A stretch of DNA of 64,000 bases, taken from the NCBI RefSeq assembly GCF_019059575.1, contig NW_024881573.1, forward strand, positions 406,501-470,500, read 5' to 3'. Positions 9,315 through 19,335 of this stretch are shown here, piece after piece. The position numbers and the translations under genes are program-made. The stretch comes from Amphibalanus amphitrite (lineage: Eukaryota; Arthropoda; Thecostraca; Balanomorpha; Balanidae). The notes beneath the pieces were generated by a model that did not search any database, had not been told where the DNA came from, and saw only the letters and a program-made list of their open reading frames with translations. Numbering within the stretch: position 1 is the first letter of the stretch; every line of letters begins with the position of its first letter.

Positions 9315-9504
9315 TGTCACGTGGCCACGCACGCAGCAGCAAACACCCGGTCGCTGGCGCGTCTGTATTGTCACTGACCCCCGGCCCCGCCGCACGGCCC
9401 GACCGGCCGGTCGCCACGTCACGTGACCCGGGCGGCGGGGACAGCCAACCACAGCGCAGCACGACAACACGGGGCGACAACACGCGCTCCACACAGCCCT
9501 GACA
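9315..9504 (-). repeat. Gypsy 5' LTR (190 bp)
   Basis: Identical by eye to 4173-4362 and flanked by GAAAT at 9505-9509. As 5' LTR it should contain the promoter for gag-pol transcription toward lower coordinates. Confidence 0.93.
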
Positions 9505-10350
9505 GAAATTCAGGTTAGTTTGCATAAACTGTCTGTGCCTGATGAGTCATCCCACATGCAGGACATGTTAGACCAGGTCTTCAAGGCCAAACGTGTGCTC
9601 GTCAGGCTTGAACGGAGCTCAGAGACCAGTGTGCCTGCACCTAATGTCTGCACAGGGAGGAAATTCCAGCTGGATCTCAAGCTGCCAAAGTTTAATGGAG
9701 ATGTGGAGAGCTGGCCAGAGTTTTGGAATCTGTTTTGTGTGTCTGTGAATGACAATGCTGCATATTCGCCTGTAGAGAGGCTCGTGCACCTGAAGGCTCA
9801 CCTGACAGGGCAGGCGGAAGTTGCTCTCCAGGGCTTCCCAGTGACCGACCAGGGCTACTACAGGGCGGTGGAGACACTCAAGGAGAGGTTCGACCGACCA
9901 GACCTACGCAGGCAGGTGCTAATGCAAAGGCTGATGAGCACCTCCCCTGTGCACAATGATGCTGACCTGGTCCGTCTACGGTGTATGGTTGACAGGCTGG
10001 TCTCGGAGGTCAGAGCTCTGGAGACGATGGGTGTACTGCCTGATAGCTATTCAGTGTTGTTGATGCCTGTGCTTCTGTCATGCCTCCCAGAGTCCTGGAA
10101 GATAGAGTGGTTGAGGTGCAAGGTGGACTCCCAAGAGGAGCTGACTGTGTTTCTCAAGTTCCTGCAGCGGGAGATGACCATCAGGGAGGAGGCATCGACC
10201 CGGAAGAGAGGAGGCACCAGCGACTCGACCGACCCTGTACCTGGGAGTGGGAAGCCAACCGTCAGCGTCCTGAGCCTGCGTCGGAAGAGGGATCCAGACT
10301 GGGTATGCTTGGCATGTGGATCTGGTAAGCATGGACTCGCTGCTTGTTCT
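9505..10350 (+). pseudogene. gag: BEL/Pao gag, main part (DUF1759-like), separated from its start
   Basis: The frame continues the fragment at 4009-4172. It holds the BEL Gag hallmark around LPKFNGDVESWPEFWNLF, then VERLVHLKAHLTGQAE and YYRAVETLKERFDRP, all characteristic of DUF1759, the Gag core of BEL/Pao elements. The frame ends in a first zinc-binding pair (CLACGSGKHGLAAC) and then drifts out of phase near 10340-10370, after which the next frame carries the rest. A 1-nt insertion or 2-nt deletion is the likely cause. Confidence 0.88.
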
Positions 10351-11313
10351 GCCTGTGCCTTTTGTGTACCGTTGCATGCCTGTGCCCGCTCGGTGGGATG
10401 TGGTGAGGCGAGCACGTCTGTGCTTCCAGTGTCTGGGACCCCACTTGCTCCGTGTCTGCACCAGCACCCACTGCCCGTGGTGTGGAGGCCCGCACCATTC
10501 GTCCCTTCACTTGCCACCAGATGATGCCACCGCTGCTGCCGTCCCGCGTGGGAGACCACCCTGCACTGACCGCCGATCTCTGCCACCGCCAGCGGCCGCT
10601 GCTTGCTCCGCCCCGCCCGCTTGCTACCCTGCGCCTGAGGCCCGCTTCAGCTCCATGTCGGCGCCTGCTTCGGCTCCGCCTGCTCCGCCCCAGTGGAGTA
10701 CAGCCAACAGCCCATCTCAGAGCCATGTCCCGCTACAGCCTACTGCTCGCTCTGGTCAGGGTCGGATGTGCTTGAGTGTGCATGCCAGAAACCACTGTTA
10801 TGTCCAGACCGCACTTGTCACTGCAGCAGGTCCCCGTGGTGTGCGCCTTGTGCGCGCCCTGATCGATGGAGGCTCGGACGCGTCCTTCATTCGGTCGTCA
10901 CTGGCAGACGAGCTCGGGCTGGAGACTGTCGGCCAGGGGACGTTCGCCTGCGTCGGCTTCAAGGAGGAGCTGGAAGAAGCACGACAGTACGACCTGGTGA
11001 GCGCGCAGCTGAGGGGACACCAGAGAGGTGAGGCCATATTGTCGTTCTGGAACACGGAGAAGCTGTGTGCTCCTGTGGGAGCCAAACCGCCTGTGCTATC
11101 GCTGCCGCCCAGTGTCGATTTGGCTGATGATTTCCGTGATGTACCAGTTGACATGTTGATTGGATGTGACCAGTTGTACCGAGTGGTAATGTGGGGTCAG
11201 ATGGAGGTGAGCCCGGGGCTGCGTTTGGTAGAAACGGTCTTTGGATATGTACTCCATGGACGGGCCCAGGGTCAGGAACCGCCTGTGTTTCGTCACGCCT
11301 ACTGCTGCCAGCT
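10345..11313 (+). pseudogene. pol: BEL/Pao zinc knuckles and DUF1758-type protease, truncated
   Basis: In the next frame the order is: RWDVVRRARLCFQCLGPH and CPWCGGPHHSSLH, the BEL-type Cys/His clusters; a long Pro/Ala-rich spacer; and a protease of the DUF1758 kind with LIDGGSDASFIRSSLADEL. The catalytic triad here reads DGG instead of the usual D(S/T)G, so the enzyme is probably impaired. The strand IGCDQLYRVV and the flap-like region to VFGYVLHG follow. The frame is cut by the foldback element at 11314. Confidence 0.85.
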
Positions 11314-13212
11314 GGGGCATTCCACGATAGATCGTACCAGGCCCGTCACCCTCATCTCTCAGATTTTAATGAAAATCGGTCCTAGGGGTAATCATAGGCC
11401 CCAAAGACGCCTGGCAAAATATCAGACTTCTCAGATCAAAACTTTTTGAGTTATATTGCATTACACTTTTTTAACTTCGGTATGTAACGGTGAGTTTGAT
11501 GACCTATAACTCAAGAACGGGTTGAGCAACCAACAAAAAGTAAACAACACTAAGCTTGCGATGAATCAAAAATTAATATTACTATTTAAAAATTCCAAAG
11601 AAAAAATTTCATTGTTGAGCAAAAACCTTAATCTTTTTTCATTTGCCTCTAATGACTTTTGGGACCAAAATTTTTCACATTTTTATTTTTTCAAAATAAA
11701 CTTCATGTCATTGCAAATCGACATGCAAAAAATTAGAAAGGTGTTCTTTCTATAAGTTCCTCGTTTTCCCGCAAACAAAATGGGTTTCGGAGGGGTTGAA
11801 ACAACCCCAGCACGCCGTTTCGCTTCTAATAGAGCTAGAGCCTCGCGGAAAAAACGAGCGTGTGTGCCGTTACAAGTCGCAGCGATTGGTACCCGATTTT
11901 AAGGTTTCAGGTTAACCGGTAGCATCTGAGGTCAGGTCACGTGACTGAAGTTACGGGTTCGGTTTTTAGTAAATAACTTCGCAAAAAATGGCCGCAGAGC
12001 CGCGATTTTGGCATCATTGTGTTCGCCTAGCTCAGGTGCATCGAATGGTATACTTTTTGTTAGGGTGAGGTCAACTTAAGTAGTTGACCTCGGGTCAAGG
12101 TCAGGTCAGAGCCCTCAGGTCACGAAGCTGGGCAAAGGGTATCATATGACATATCATTCGATTCGGAAGGTCTTCCCGAGTCCATTGGTGGCTTTCCCGA
12201 CTCTCTAGCTCCATTTGATCGGGAGTTATTGACGAAAAACTCGTACGACCCTAGTGACGTCATAAATGACGTCACGCAAGGTTAACAATGCAAAAGTAAA
12301 GCATTGGACTTTGCAAGGAGTGCATGAAATCACGATACCATGTACGTGAGATAGTTTTAGATCATTCTCGGCGCCAAAATAACAGTTTTTATATTTCCCC
12401 ATTGATTTATAACAGTGATGTCACGTGACCGACCTGACCTCATGTAACCTTGAAAGATTCCCAGACATACAAGTTGTGAGACCTCTGGAGGACACCATGT
12501 ATGCGTCCTGTAACTTTCATCTCGGACAGCTATGGTCATTGGCGTCCAAAACAATGTCAGAACCAAACAGCCTTTTTCACCCTCGGGCGTATAGGAAAGA
12601 GGGTTGGATGAACCCTCTTTTCACTTTTTTTCAGATGACTCAGACTTAAATTGAAATTTCAGTAACCCGTGATGTCACTAGGCAGCTTTACCACGCCATT
12701 TGTAAGCTCCCCTCCCGAAATCACTATTCGAAACCGTTATCGTGACGTAAAATAAACACATTTATAGAAAGAACACCTTCCTAATTTTTTGCATACTTCT
12801 TAACAATGAGCCAAATATTTTTTTAAAGAAATAAAAATTCAAAAAAATTTGGTCCCAAAGCCCAAAATATACAAATGAAAGAAAAATCGATATGTCATAT
12901 ATCAAAAATAGCGTATTTTTCGAAATTTCAAAAATACATATTAATCTCTGTTTCATTGCAAGTTCAATGTTATATAACATTTGGCATTTGAATAATCCGT
13001 CTTAGAGTTACAGCCCGCCAAACTTAGCGCTGCAAAGCAAGATCCAAAAAATGTTATACACCATAACTCAAAAAATACTTATCTGATAAGCCTGAAATTG
13101 TTACAGGTGGATTCAGAGCCCCTGATTACCCCTGCGACCGATTCTCGTCAAATTCCGAGAGATGAGGGTGTCAAATTGGAAAAAAGTGGTACGATCTATC
13201 GTGGAATGCCCC
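11314..13212. mobile_element. Foldback-type DNA element inserted in BEL pol
   Basis: Starts GGGGCATTCCACGATAGATC and ends with its exact inverse. The left arm runs to about 11757 and the right arm from about 12768, both ending at a near-identical GGTGTTCTTTCTATAA motif. The outer 26 bp are perfect; the rest of the 440-bp arms is diverged but alignable. Flanks are AGCT at 11310-11313 and 13213-13216, possibly a 4-bp duplication, but AGCT is itself palindromic so it cannot be told from the TIR. The centre (11758-12767) has no coding frame of interest and holds GGTCAGGTC-type direct repeats. It is non-autonomous. Confidence 0.85.
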
Positions 13213-13216
13213 AGCT

Positions 13217-14802
13217 GTCTGAAGTCGAGCGCACGTGGACACTGGATGCTGTCGGAGTGTCCGCAGAAGACGCAGCAGAGAAGACGATGCCCGGTCCGAC
13301 CTGGAGTGAGGAAGAGAAGCCGGGACCAGTCTCTGAGGTCTGTCCTGCCGCAGAGGCCGAGGAGAAGCTGCAGTCGTCTGTGGCCTGCAGTCATCCTGTG
13401 ACGAGGTCAGTGTCTCCCGCCGAGACCGCTGCGCTCATAACCTCGTGCTCTGACCTGAAGACCGCTGTGAATCGTTTGGCTTGGGTGCGACGTTTCCTGT
13501 CCAACAGCCGTCTGCCCAGAGCGGAGCGCCAGGTGGGCCGTTGACGCCGGAGGAGAGGAGCCAAAGTCTGCGGTTCTACATCAGGGAGGCACAGGCCAGT
13601 GCCTACCGGGACGAGATCGGCGCCCTGCGAACTGGTAAGCTGCTTCCGGCTGGCTCGCCGCTGGAGAAGCTGCACCCGCAGCTGAGCGACGATGGTGTGC
13701 TGAAGGCGACGTTGCGAAGTGGGGAGCGGACCGTTTCAGTGCTGCCAGACCTATCTCACATCACCACCCTGATTGTTGACGATGCGCACCGCCTCTGTTT
13801 CCACCAGGGCACCCGGGTGACGTTGGCGCTGCTGTCAGCAGGATATATGGTGAGGCGGCGAACTGTCCGTCGTGTGGTGGACTCCTGCACGCGGTGTCGC
13901 AGGTACCGCGGCCTGCCGTACCGGTCGCCGGAGGGAGCCCTGCCTACATTCCGGATACAGCCGGCAAGGCCATTCTCCAAAGTAGGCTTGGACTTCATGG
14001 GGCCACTGTATGTGGACGGACACCAGAAGGTATGGATTTTACTCATCACGTGTGCCACGTCGCGGGCTGTCCACTTAGAGTTGGTGCGCTCCCAGGCCAC
14101 CTCTGATCTGATCATCGCGCTCAGACGATTCTTCGCGATTCGCGGCACACCGATGCTAGTCTACAGTGACAACGCTCGTACGTTTCATGCCTTAACGGGT
14201 CACCTCCCTCGCTCTGTGACATGGAAGTACATCCCCGAGTCTGCCCCATGGTGGGGAGGTTTCTGGGAGCGGCTCGTGGGAGTCACCAAGAAAGCCCTGA
14301 GGATCACGCTGCATCTGTGCCATCTCAGTTTCGAGGAATTGTCTGTTACTTTGTACGAGCTGGCCTTCGCCATCAATCTGCGCCCACTCACCCAGGGGGA
14401 TGGGGAGAACGTCCTCACGCCCGCCCACTTCCTGTTCGGGGTGACTGCGATCGACGGGGTGATCTGTCCTACTCTGACTGAGTCTCCCATCACCAGGACC
14501 TGGAGGCATCGGAGGCGCGTCTGCGATCACCTCAACCGTCGATGGACCTCAGAGTACCTGAGCGCCCTGCGGTGCTGGAGCACCTCTCCGCGTGGCCGGC
14601 CCAGTCGCCTCCCCGGCATCGGTGACGTCGTGCTGGTGCGCCAGGACGGGCCGCGCGGCCGGCGCGGTGGCCGCTGGCGCGTATCACCGCGCTACTGCGT
14701 GGGCCTGACGGACAGGCTCGCGCCGCGGTCATCTCGCTGCGCGAAAGGACGACTCGGCGTCCTGTGAACAAACTTTACGCGCTGGAGGCCGCCGGCGAGT
14801 AA
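13217..14802 (+). pseudogene. pol: BEL/Pao pol 3' part: RT/RNase H deleted, integrase and DUF5641 region
   Basis: The first 25 codons (VERTWTLDAVGVSAEDAA) are the linker that normally precedes BEL reverse transcriptase. They are followed almost at once by GPTWS, which normally lies after RNase H. The whole RT-RNase H region, more than 500 codons, is therefore missing through an internal deletion near 13285. The integrase follows: zinc-binding segment (DDAHRLCFHQGT, then CTRCRRYR), and catalytic core with Asp in GLDFMGPLYV, Asp in VYSDNARTF and Glu in WWGGFWERLVG. After the NLRPLT motif comes the DUF5641 C-terminal part. Frameshifts near 13535 and 14660 break the frame; the genuine end, reading RRPVNKLYALE, is at 14802. 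Confidence 0.9.
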
Positions 14803-14928
14803 ACTCAGCGCGTGGGTGACTGCCGCGTGACGCGCGAAGTGAGCCAGTGAAGTGTTTGTGACTGTGTTTGTCGAGCGCCGTGTTTTATCTGTTTCTGTTT
14901 CGAAGTGAGTCATTTCGAGTGGGGAGTG

Positions 14929-15304
14929 TGTCCTAATTAGTAGCCTGTTACCTTTTTTGCCTTCATCTAGTTCCATGTTTGTTATACCCCACCTTCCTTT
15001 CCGGTAAAACTTTCCTTTGTATTTGGTAACTTCCTGAATCCTTCGCATATTTTCTGTGACGTCGTACTGCCATGTGTAACCGCGCTGATTCCGTTTTGTT
15101 TGCATTATTTTCCGCCTGTTGCTGACCTGCCGCCGAGCTGTGTAGACCTGCCAGTTGTCGTGTGCTACCGCCTTGCCTCATCACCGAGTTCGTCAGAGTG
15201 TTCGTCTTTCGTCAAGTTCGTCAGAGTGATTCAAATATAAATGTGTAAGGTTTGCTTTCTTTTCAAGTTTTCTGAACCGGCCTTTTAGTTCAACTTTTAT
15301 AACA
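14929..15304 (+). repeat. BEL/Pao 3' LTR (376 bp)
   Basis: Preceded by a purine tract (GAGTGGGGAGTG), the plus-strand primer. It is 28 bp longer than the 5' LTR because GTTCGTCAGAGTG and its surroundings are duplicated near 15187-15228. The ACCCC duplication follows. Confidence 0.9.
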
Positions 15305-15309
15305 ACCCC

Positions 15310-15827
15310 GAAAGAACACTCTTAGACAGCTGGTAATCCATCCTGAAAAGTCTGCTTACCAACTTTCTAACCCTTTGACCTTTTTGATGGCCACTTTGGC
15401 GCCACACAGTTTTGGCCACATGGCTCACTCCTGAGAGCTGACAAAAAAGAGGATAAACTTGCAATGATTGACTCCCGACAAATCATCGTGTCACTTGCTG
15501 ACTGTGCGTCCAGTTAGCGATGGACATTGTCTACAGACTGGTAGGCCTCAATCACCCTCAATCGTCGCGAATGACCGGTCACGTGCTGACTAAATACCGA
15601 GACGTACTCGTATTGGAGACCTCTATGTTGCGGCGTTAGCCGTCTGTGTAGGAAACGGGCTCTCTAGCAAAAACTATTTTGTCTACAGAAATTAGTTACT
15701 GTGGAGCATATTTCTACCAGCCATGGCAACCACGTAAGCCCAGTAACGAACCAATTTCAGCGTGCCTTTAAGCAAGAGAGCCATAAAAGGTAAAATTTAG
15801 GTGAGAACGAACTTATGGGACACCCTG
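15310..15827 (-). pseudogene. Mariner-like element, second half of copy 1
   Basis: Colinear (inverted) with 54192-54709 of copy 2. It holds the TIR end GTGAGAACGAACTTATGGG...CACCCTG and the 5' part of the dead transposase region. Stops in all frames. Confidence 0.8.
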
Positions 15828-15829
15828 TA

Positions 15830-15948
15830 GATCGCGATATGGCTAATCAAAGAAATGTTTGGTGCATCTGAAATTGCATAGCTTTCATGTTTTTGTCCAA
15901 ACCAGCCTCGTGTATGATTGTCAGAAGTCGTGACATTTTCTATGTCGT
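15830..15948. other. Unassigned spacer
   Basis: AT-rich DNA between the mariner-like element and the inverted-repeat nest. Nothing recognised. Confidence 0.5.
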
Positions 15949-16210
15949 AAAATGACTGTCAGATACTTGCAAGTTCAAACACCGCTAGCGTGCGTTCATT
16001 TAATACAAACTACAAAAATTATACATGGCAATGATCCCTAAAGCCTGCTGCTTCTCATGCTGGGTCACAAAAAGCTGTATCTCTTTTGGTTTGGCGATGA
16101 TCTAATCATCTGTCATCATGTTGCAATAACAATTTTTAGTGAAACATATTTGCTTTCGTTTCACCTACAGCAGCTAACACAGTGTGTGCCCACTGCCCGT
16201 TAGTGCATAC

Positions 16211-16665
16211 CATAGCATTCCCTAATCATTTCTGAGCCACACCGTGAAAGAATTAAGGCGTTAGCACAGGGCAGACCGGCGCTATTGAAGTTTTTGTCCA
16301 GCGCGGTCGGGTGCCGCGGTCGAACCGGATCGCTTTCACCGCGGATCGCAATTTCGACAGACGTTCTACTTTGACCTGCTATACACGTAAGTAGGTCAAA
16401 TATTGACCTTAAGTCAAAAGTAATAGGTATGGTATGCTCACTCGCGAGATCTTGTCAAGGGCAATCCGTTGGTGTTTGTTGCGAGGCGCTAGGACACTTC
16501 GTTTAGGAACAGGAGAGGGAAGCACCGGCGAACCCCCGCTGTGGCCGCCCGCCCACCGCGGCACCCGACCGCAACGGGCGAAAACTTTAGTAGCGCCGGT
16601 CAGCCCTGTGCTAGCGCCTTAATTCTTTCACAGTGCGGCGCAGAAATGATTAGGGGATGCTATCA
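16211..16665. mobile_element. Hairpin MITE inside the foldback element
   Basis: The arms 16211-16322 and 16556-16665 are inverted copies sharing CCTAATCATTTCTG, GAAAGAATTAAGGCG, TAGCACAGGGC and CCGCGG blocks. The 230-bp loop contains GACCT-type repeats. No transposase. Confidence 0.75.
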
Positions 16666-17042
16666 TAGGCGGCGGAACGGGGAGGGCACCGGGGCACCGT
16701 GCCCCCCTTTGATTTTGGCATTTTAACATTAGCCCTATGGGCGTTGCATGGAAAGAATGAGACCTTGGCCTCGTTTCATAAAGCGAGTCCGTAACTTACG
16801 GCGGTTTTTGGTCTTGTATTACAAGTGCATGTGAAGTGATGACGTTAGTTTGAATCGTTGAATTTATTCCTCTTGCAATAAAGAACAGAAGGGGATGGAG
16901 AAATAAATTTATCGCTTCACATGCACTTGCAATACAAGACCAAAAACCGGCGTAATTTACGGACTCGCTTTATGAAACGAGGCCCAAAAGTCGGCAGCGC
17001 CCCCCCCCGCCCCCATTTAATTGAAGGTGTTCCGCCGCTACT
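16666..17042. mobile_element. Short MITE family 'C', copy 1, disrupted
   Basis: Ends AGGCGGCGGAAC and GTTCCGCCGCTACT form short TIRs. The body contains GCATTTTAACATTAGCCCTA and TTGCATGGAAAGAATG. Two more copies are at 56059-56184 and 57756-57902. This copy is enlarged by a MITE at 16767-16984; without it the length is about 160 bp. Confidence 0.75.
16767..16984. mobile_element. MITE with 70-bp arms, TIR GGCCTCGTTTCATAAAGC
   Basis: The arms 16767-16838 and 16912-16984 are near-perfect inverted copies. It sits inside MITE C copy 1, splitting the GGGACCAAAAG block that is continuous in the other C copies. This is the deepest layer of the second nest. Confidence 0.82.
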
Positions 17043-17312
17043 GAATGCTATGGTATGGTGCACTAACGGGCACACACTGTGTAAACTGCTATAGGTGAAA
17101 CGAAAGCAAATATTTTTCAGTAAAAAACTGTGATTGCAACATGATGACAAATAGTTAGATTAACGCCAAACCAAAAAAGATACGGCTTTTTGTGACCCTG
17201 CATTAGAAGCATCAGACTTTGGGGATCATTGCCATGTATACTTTTTGCCATGTGTACGAAATGAACGCACGCTAGCGGCGTTTGAACTTGCGAGTATCTG
17301 ACAGTCATTTTC

Positions 17313-17867
17313 TCAATCCTCTCTCTCACTTTATTCAACCGTTGAAACGTTAAAGGCATTTGTTCAGTCCGAGTCGCTATGTCGACCGTTTAACGCTCTT
17401 TCGCCAACATGTCCTCAAATTTGACCTCAGATCAACGGTTTAGCCCCCTGAGGGCACCGCTCTGATTGATCTCAAATTTGACCTCACGGTAGCTTAGGTT
17501 AAATTTAATTTCGCGAGCTGTCCATAATCATTCAAGAGGGAAAATTCAGCTGCTCATCGTTCGGGTCAAAGTACTACCAAACATTCTCAAACTTCGTTTT
17601 GCAGGGAAAATTCGAGCAATTATTTAGAAAATATTATCGGTTGCCTTATTTTCCATCATAGGTCATCTAAATTGAAATTTAGATGACCTTATTTAATTAT
17701 TATTGCCAGGAAAGATCATGAGCGATTGTTTATACTACAATTATTTTAAATACATATGCTAGCTTCGTGTTCAAAGCATATTCTAAGCTCTAGATCTAAT
17801 GTATGTAAATATAAAAGGCAGACATGTGCTTGGATCGGGGAAAACGGATCTGAGATCCGATCCCATG
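17313..17867. other. Unassigned AT-rich spacer with a perfect palindrome
   Basis: Contains scattered TTGACCTCA motifs and, at 17661-17688, a 13-bp perfect inverted repeat with a 2-base loop (GGTCATCTAAATT and its complement). No gene signal. From about 17835 the DNA is GATC-rich, like the minisatellite on the other side of the giant element. Confidence 0.6.
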
Positions 17868-18798
17868 GATCTGTAGCGGGGTTTCGCGGCGTTGCGGGGC
17901 TAACCGGGCATTCGCTTCTCAGCAGGTGGGCTGGCTCGAGTGGGGGTGTTAAAATCGGCCTAGTCGGTGCGCTTCTACTCGTAAAAGCCCTTCTCGGTTC
18001 AGCCCCTCGCGAACTCGTCCCGACTCTGTCTTTACATTCTCCGGGGCGATCAATCATCGGAAACACATAGGCCAGGGTTAGGGAATGGGAGATAATGATA
18101 AATGATAATCAATTACCCTCGATCATATTGGTATAGAAAATCAACTCTATTTAACAAAAAGTCCCACTCTCAAACAACAGCGCCCTTCCTAGCTGAGGGC
18201 TATCTCCCACCGGATATACACAACAATCATACTTCCACTCGTGCATCCCTTCTCACTTCTGTCATACGTCCAGTTATACCTCATAATTATCAGAGTTAGC
18301 CGTCTCTGATCCCTCCCTCTTTGCCTAACTTCCCCCGGTGGTGCTAAGGCGTGCGCAAGTCGTTATTGAGTCATTGGCCTTAAATTTCATTAACCGTTAT
18401 CCCTTCATAACCACAATGCTCCGTACATCAGACAAACGCTTCATAATGCTCACGCTACACGAATAGAATATACGAACCACCACAGATTTCGGCACTCCGC
18501 CCTTTGAATTACGCGACTTATAGCGGGTCCAAGACCATGCCGAACTACCTACACACAAATAATAAACACACACGCACGCAGGTTATTGAGCGAACAATGG
18601 ACTTACAGCATGGGCCGGTAAACCTTTGAAACAACGTACGCAGCCCTTGTCTTACTGCCACTCACGTGTGGACCTACCTTCTACTGCCAGTGGTCAGTCA
18701 GCATCTCTAACACACTCCAGCCCACGGTTCCGGAGCTAGAGCTCGCAGGGCACTCAGTAGCCCGGGCTTTCCGCGGCGGACGTATCTAAAATTTGAAA

Positions 18799-18885
18799 GC
18801 CGGGTTGGGTAACTAAAGTCCGTCCGTGATACTAATGACCGCATCTCGCACCAGCCATAGTTCAGGGTTTCCGGGCCAACCCGGC
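18799..18885. repeat. 87-nt stem-bounded element, copy A
   Basis: GCCGGGTTGG and CCAACCCGGC, at the two ends, can form a perfect 10-bp stem enclosing 67 nt. The same element occurs at 26198, 34278, 41680 and 49080 in the other LTRs. Aligned without gaps to copy B it differs at several sites, including a paired change in the stem. It has tRNA-like length, but I find no convincing A and B boxes or anticodon arm. Function unknown. Confidence 0.7.
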
Positions 18886-19335
18886 GACCTAAAAAGGGTT
18901 AGCTCTCGTCGGCTAACTACAAAGACGACACGCGTCTTCCACGCACGCAGGTCCACTCGGGGACATCCTGCACTCAACACACATCGTCGACTACCAGCGC
19001 ATAGGCGTCCAAAGCCCTATCTATCCGTGGCTGGTAGTTAAGCTGTCGTCACAGACCTATTCGAAAGGACCAGAGCATGGCCGGAGCTACTCGACTGACT
19101 GCGGGTGGCCAGCACCGTCTGACTGCGATCACCCGACTCGAATGCTCGGTATCTAATGTTCACCCCCGTCTTGCGGCATTATACGTTCCTTCGCGGGGCA
19201 TTACTCTTCCGGCGGCATACGATTCCCTCGCTAAGACGCCCGGGGTCCTAACCACCTCCGAAACTATCGCTCTTCAAATGACGTCCCGCGCCGACCACTT
19301 GAGGGACCGATAGCGGGCCTACCTATCTTTTTGAA

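Larger units (their letters stand above)
4173..9504 (-). mobile_element. Full-length Gypsy-type LTR retrotransposon, apparently intact
   Basis: Two 190-bp LTRs (4173-4362 and 9315-9504) read identically by eye. They begin TGTCAGGG and end CACGTGACA in minus-strand orientation. The target duplication GAAAT is perfect at 4168-4172 and 9505-9509. A primer-binding site, gag, a -1 frameshift site, a 1278-codon pol and a polypurine tract are all present in order within 5.33 kb. Identical LTRs mean a very recent insertion, since both LTRs are copied from one template at integration. It is the only element in the window that looks potentially active. There is no env-like frame downstream of pol. Confidence 0.95.
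3575..15304 (+). mobile_element. BEL/Pao LTR retrotransposon, defective, hosting two further insertions
   Basis: Two direct repeats beginning TGTCCTAATTAG and ending TTTATAACA bound the element: 3575-3922 and 14929-15304. The 5-bp target duplication ACCCC is at 3570-3574 and 15305-15309. Between them lie, on the plus strand, a Gag of the DUF1759 kind, BEL-type zinc knuckles, a DUF1758-type protease, and a BEL-type integrase with its C-terminal DUF5641 region. Reverse transcriptase and RNase H are absent. A Gypsy element (4173-9504) interrupts gag and a foldback element (11314-13212) interrupts pol. Several frameshifts show it is dead. Confidence 0.92.
2734..15827 (-). mobile_element. Tc1/mariner-like DNA transposon, copy 1, split by a BEL element
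   Basis: The outermost layer of the nest. Both ends carry the inverted repeat CAGGGTGTCYCATAAGTTCG, flanked by TA at 2732-2733 and 15828-15829, the expected target-site duplication of Tc1/mariner transposons. Removing the BEL insertion (3575-15309, counting one duplication copy) leaves about 1.36 kb, the same as the uninterrupted copy at 54192-55546. Only 2734-3574 and 15310-15827 belong to this element. The two copies lie in opposite orientation and are similar but not identical, so this is an old family. Confidence 0.88.
15949..17312. mobile_element. Foldback-like element with about 270-bp arms, host of three smaller elements
   Basis: The arms 15949-16220 and 17043-17312 are inverted copies of one another, diverged by substitutions and short indels; they share AAATGACTGTCAGATACTTG, TTGCAACATGATG and CACTAACGGGCACACAC-type blocks. 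The centre is fully occupied by two other inverted-repeat elements, one of which carries a third. No coding frame and no clear target duplication. Confidence 0.75.

Noticed and set aside
3811-9502. Plus- and minus-strand frames within the Gypsy LTRs (MSRGHARSS... and similar) as proteins
   Set aside because: They exist twice only because the LTR is duplicated; no family match, and they overlap control DNA.
11522-12980. Similar 70-80-codon frames in the two arms of the foldback element as a gene pair
   Set aside because: They are mirror images produced by the inverted repeat, AT-rich and without motifs.
16772-16984. A microRNA-like hairpin
   Set aside because: 70-bp arms with MITE-type ends interrupting another element; better explained as a transposon.
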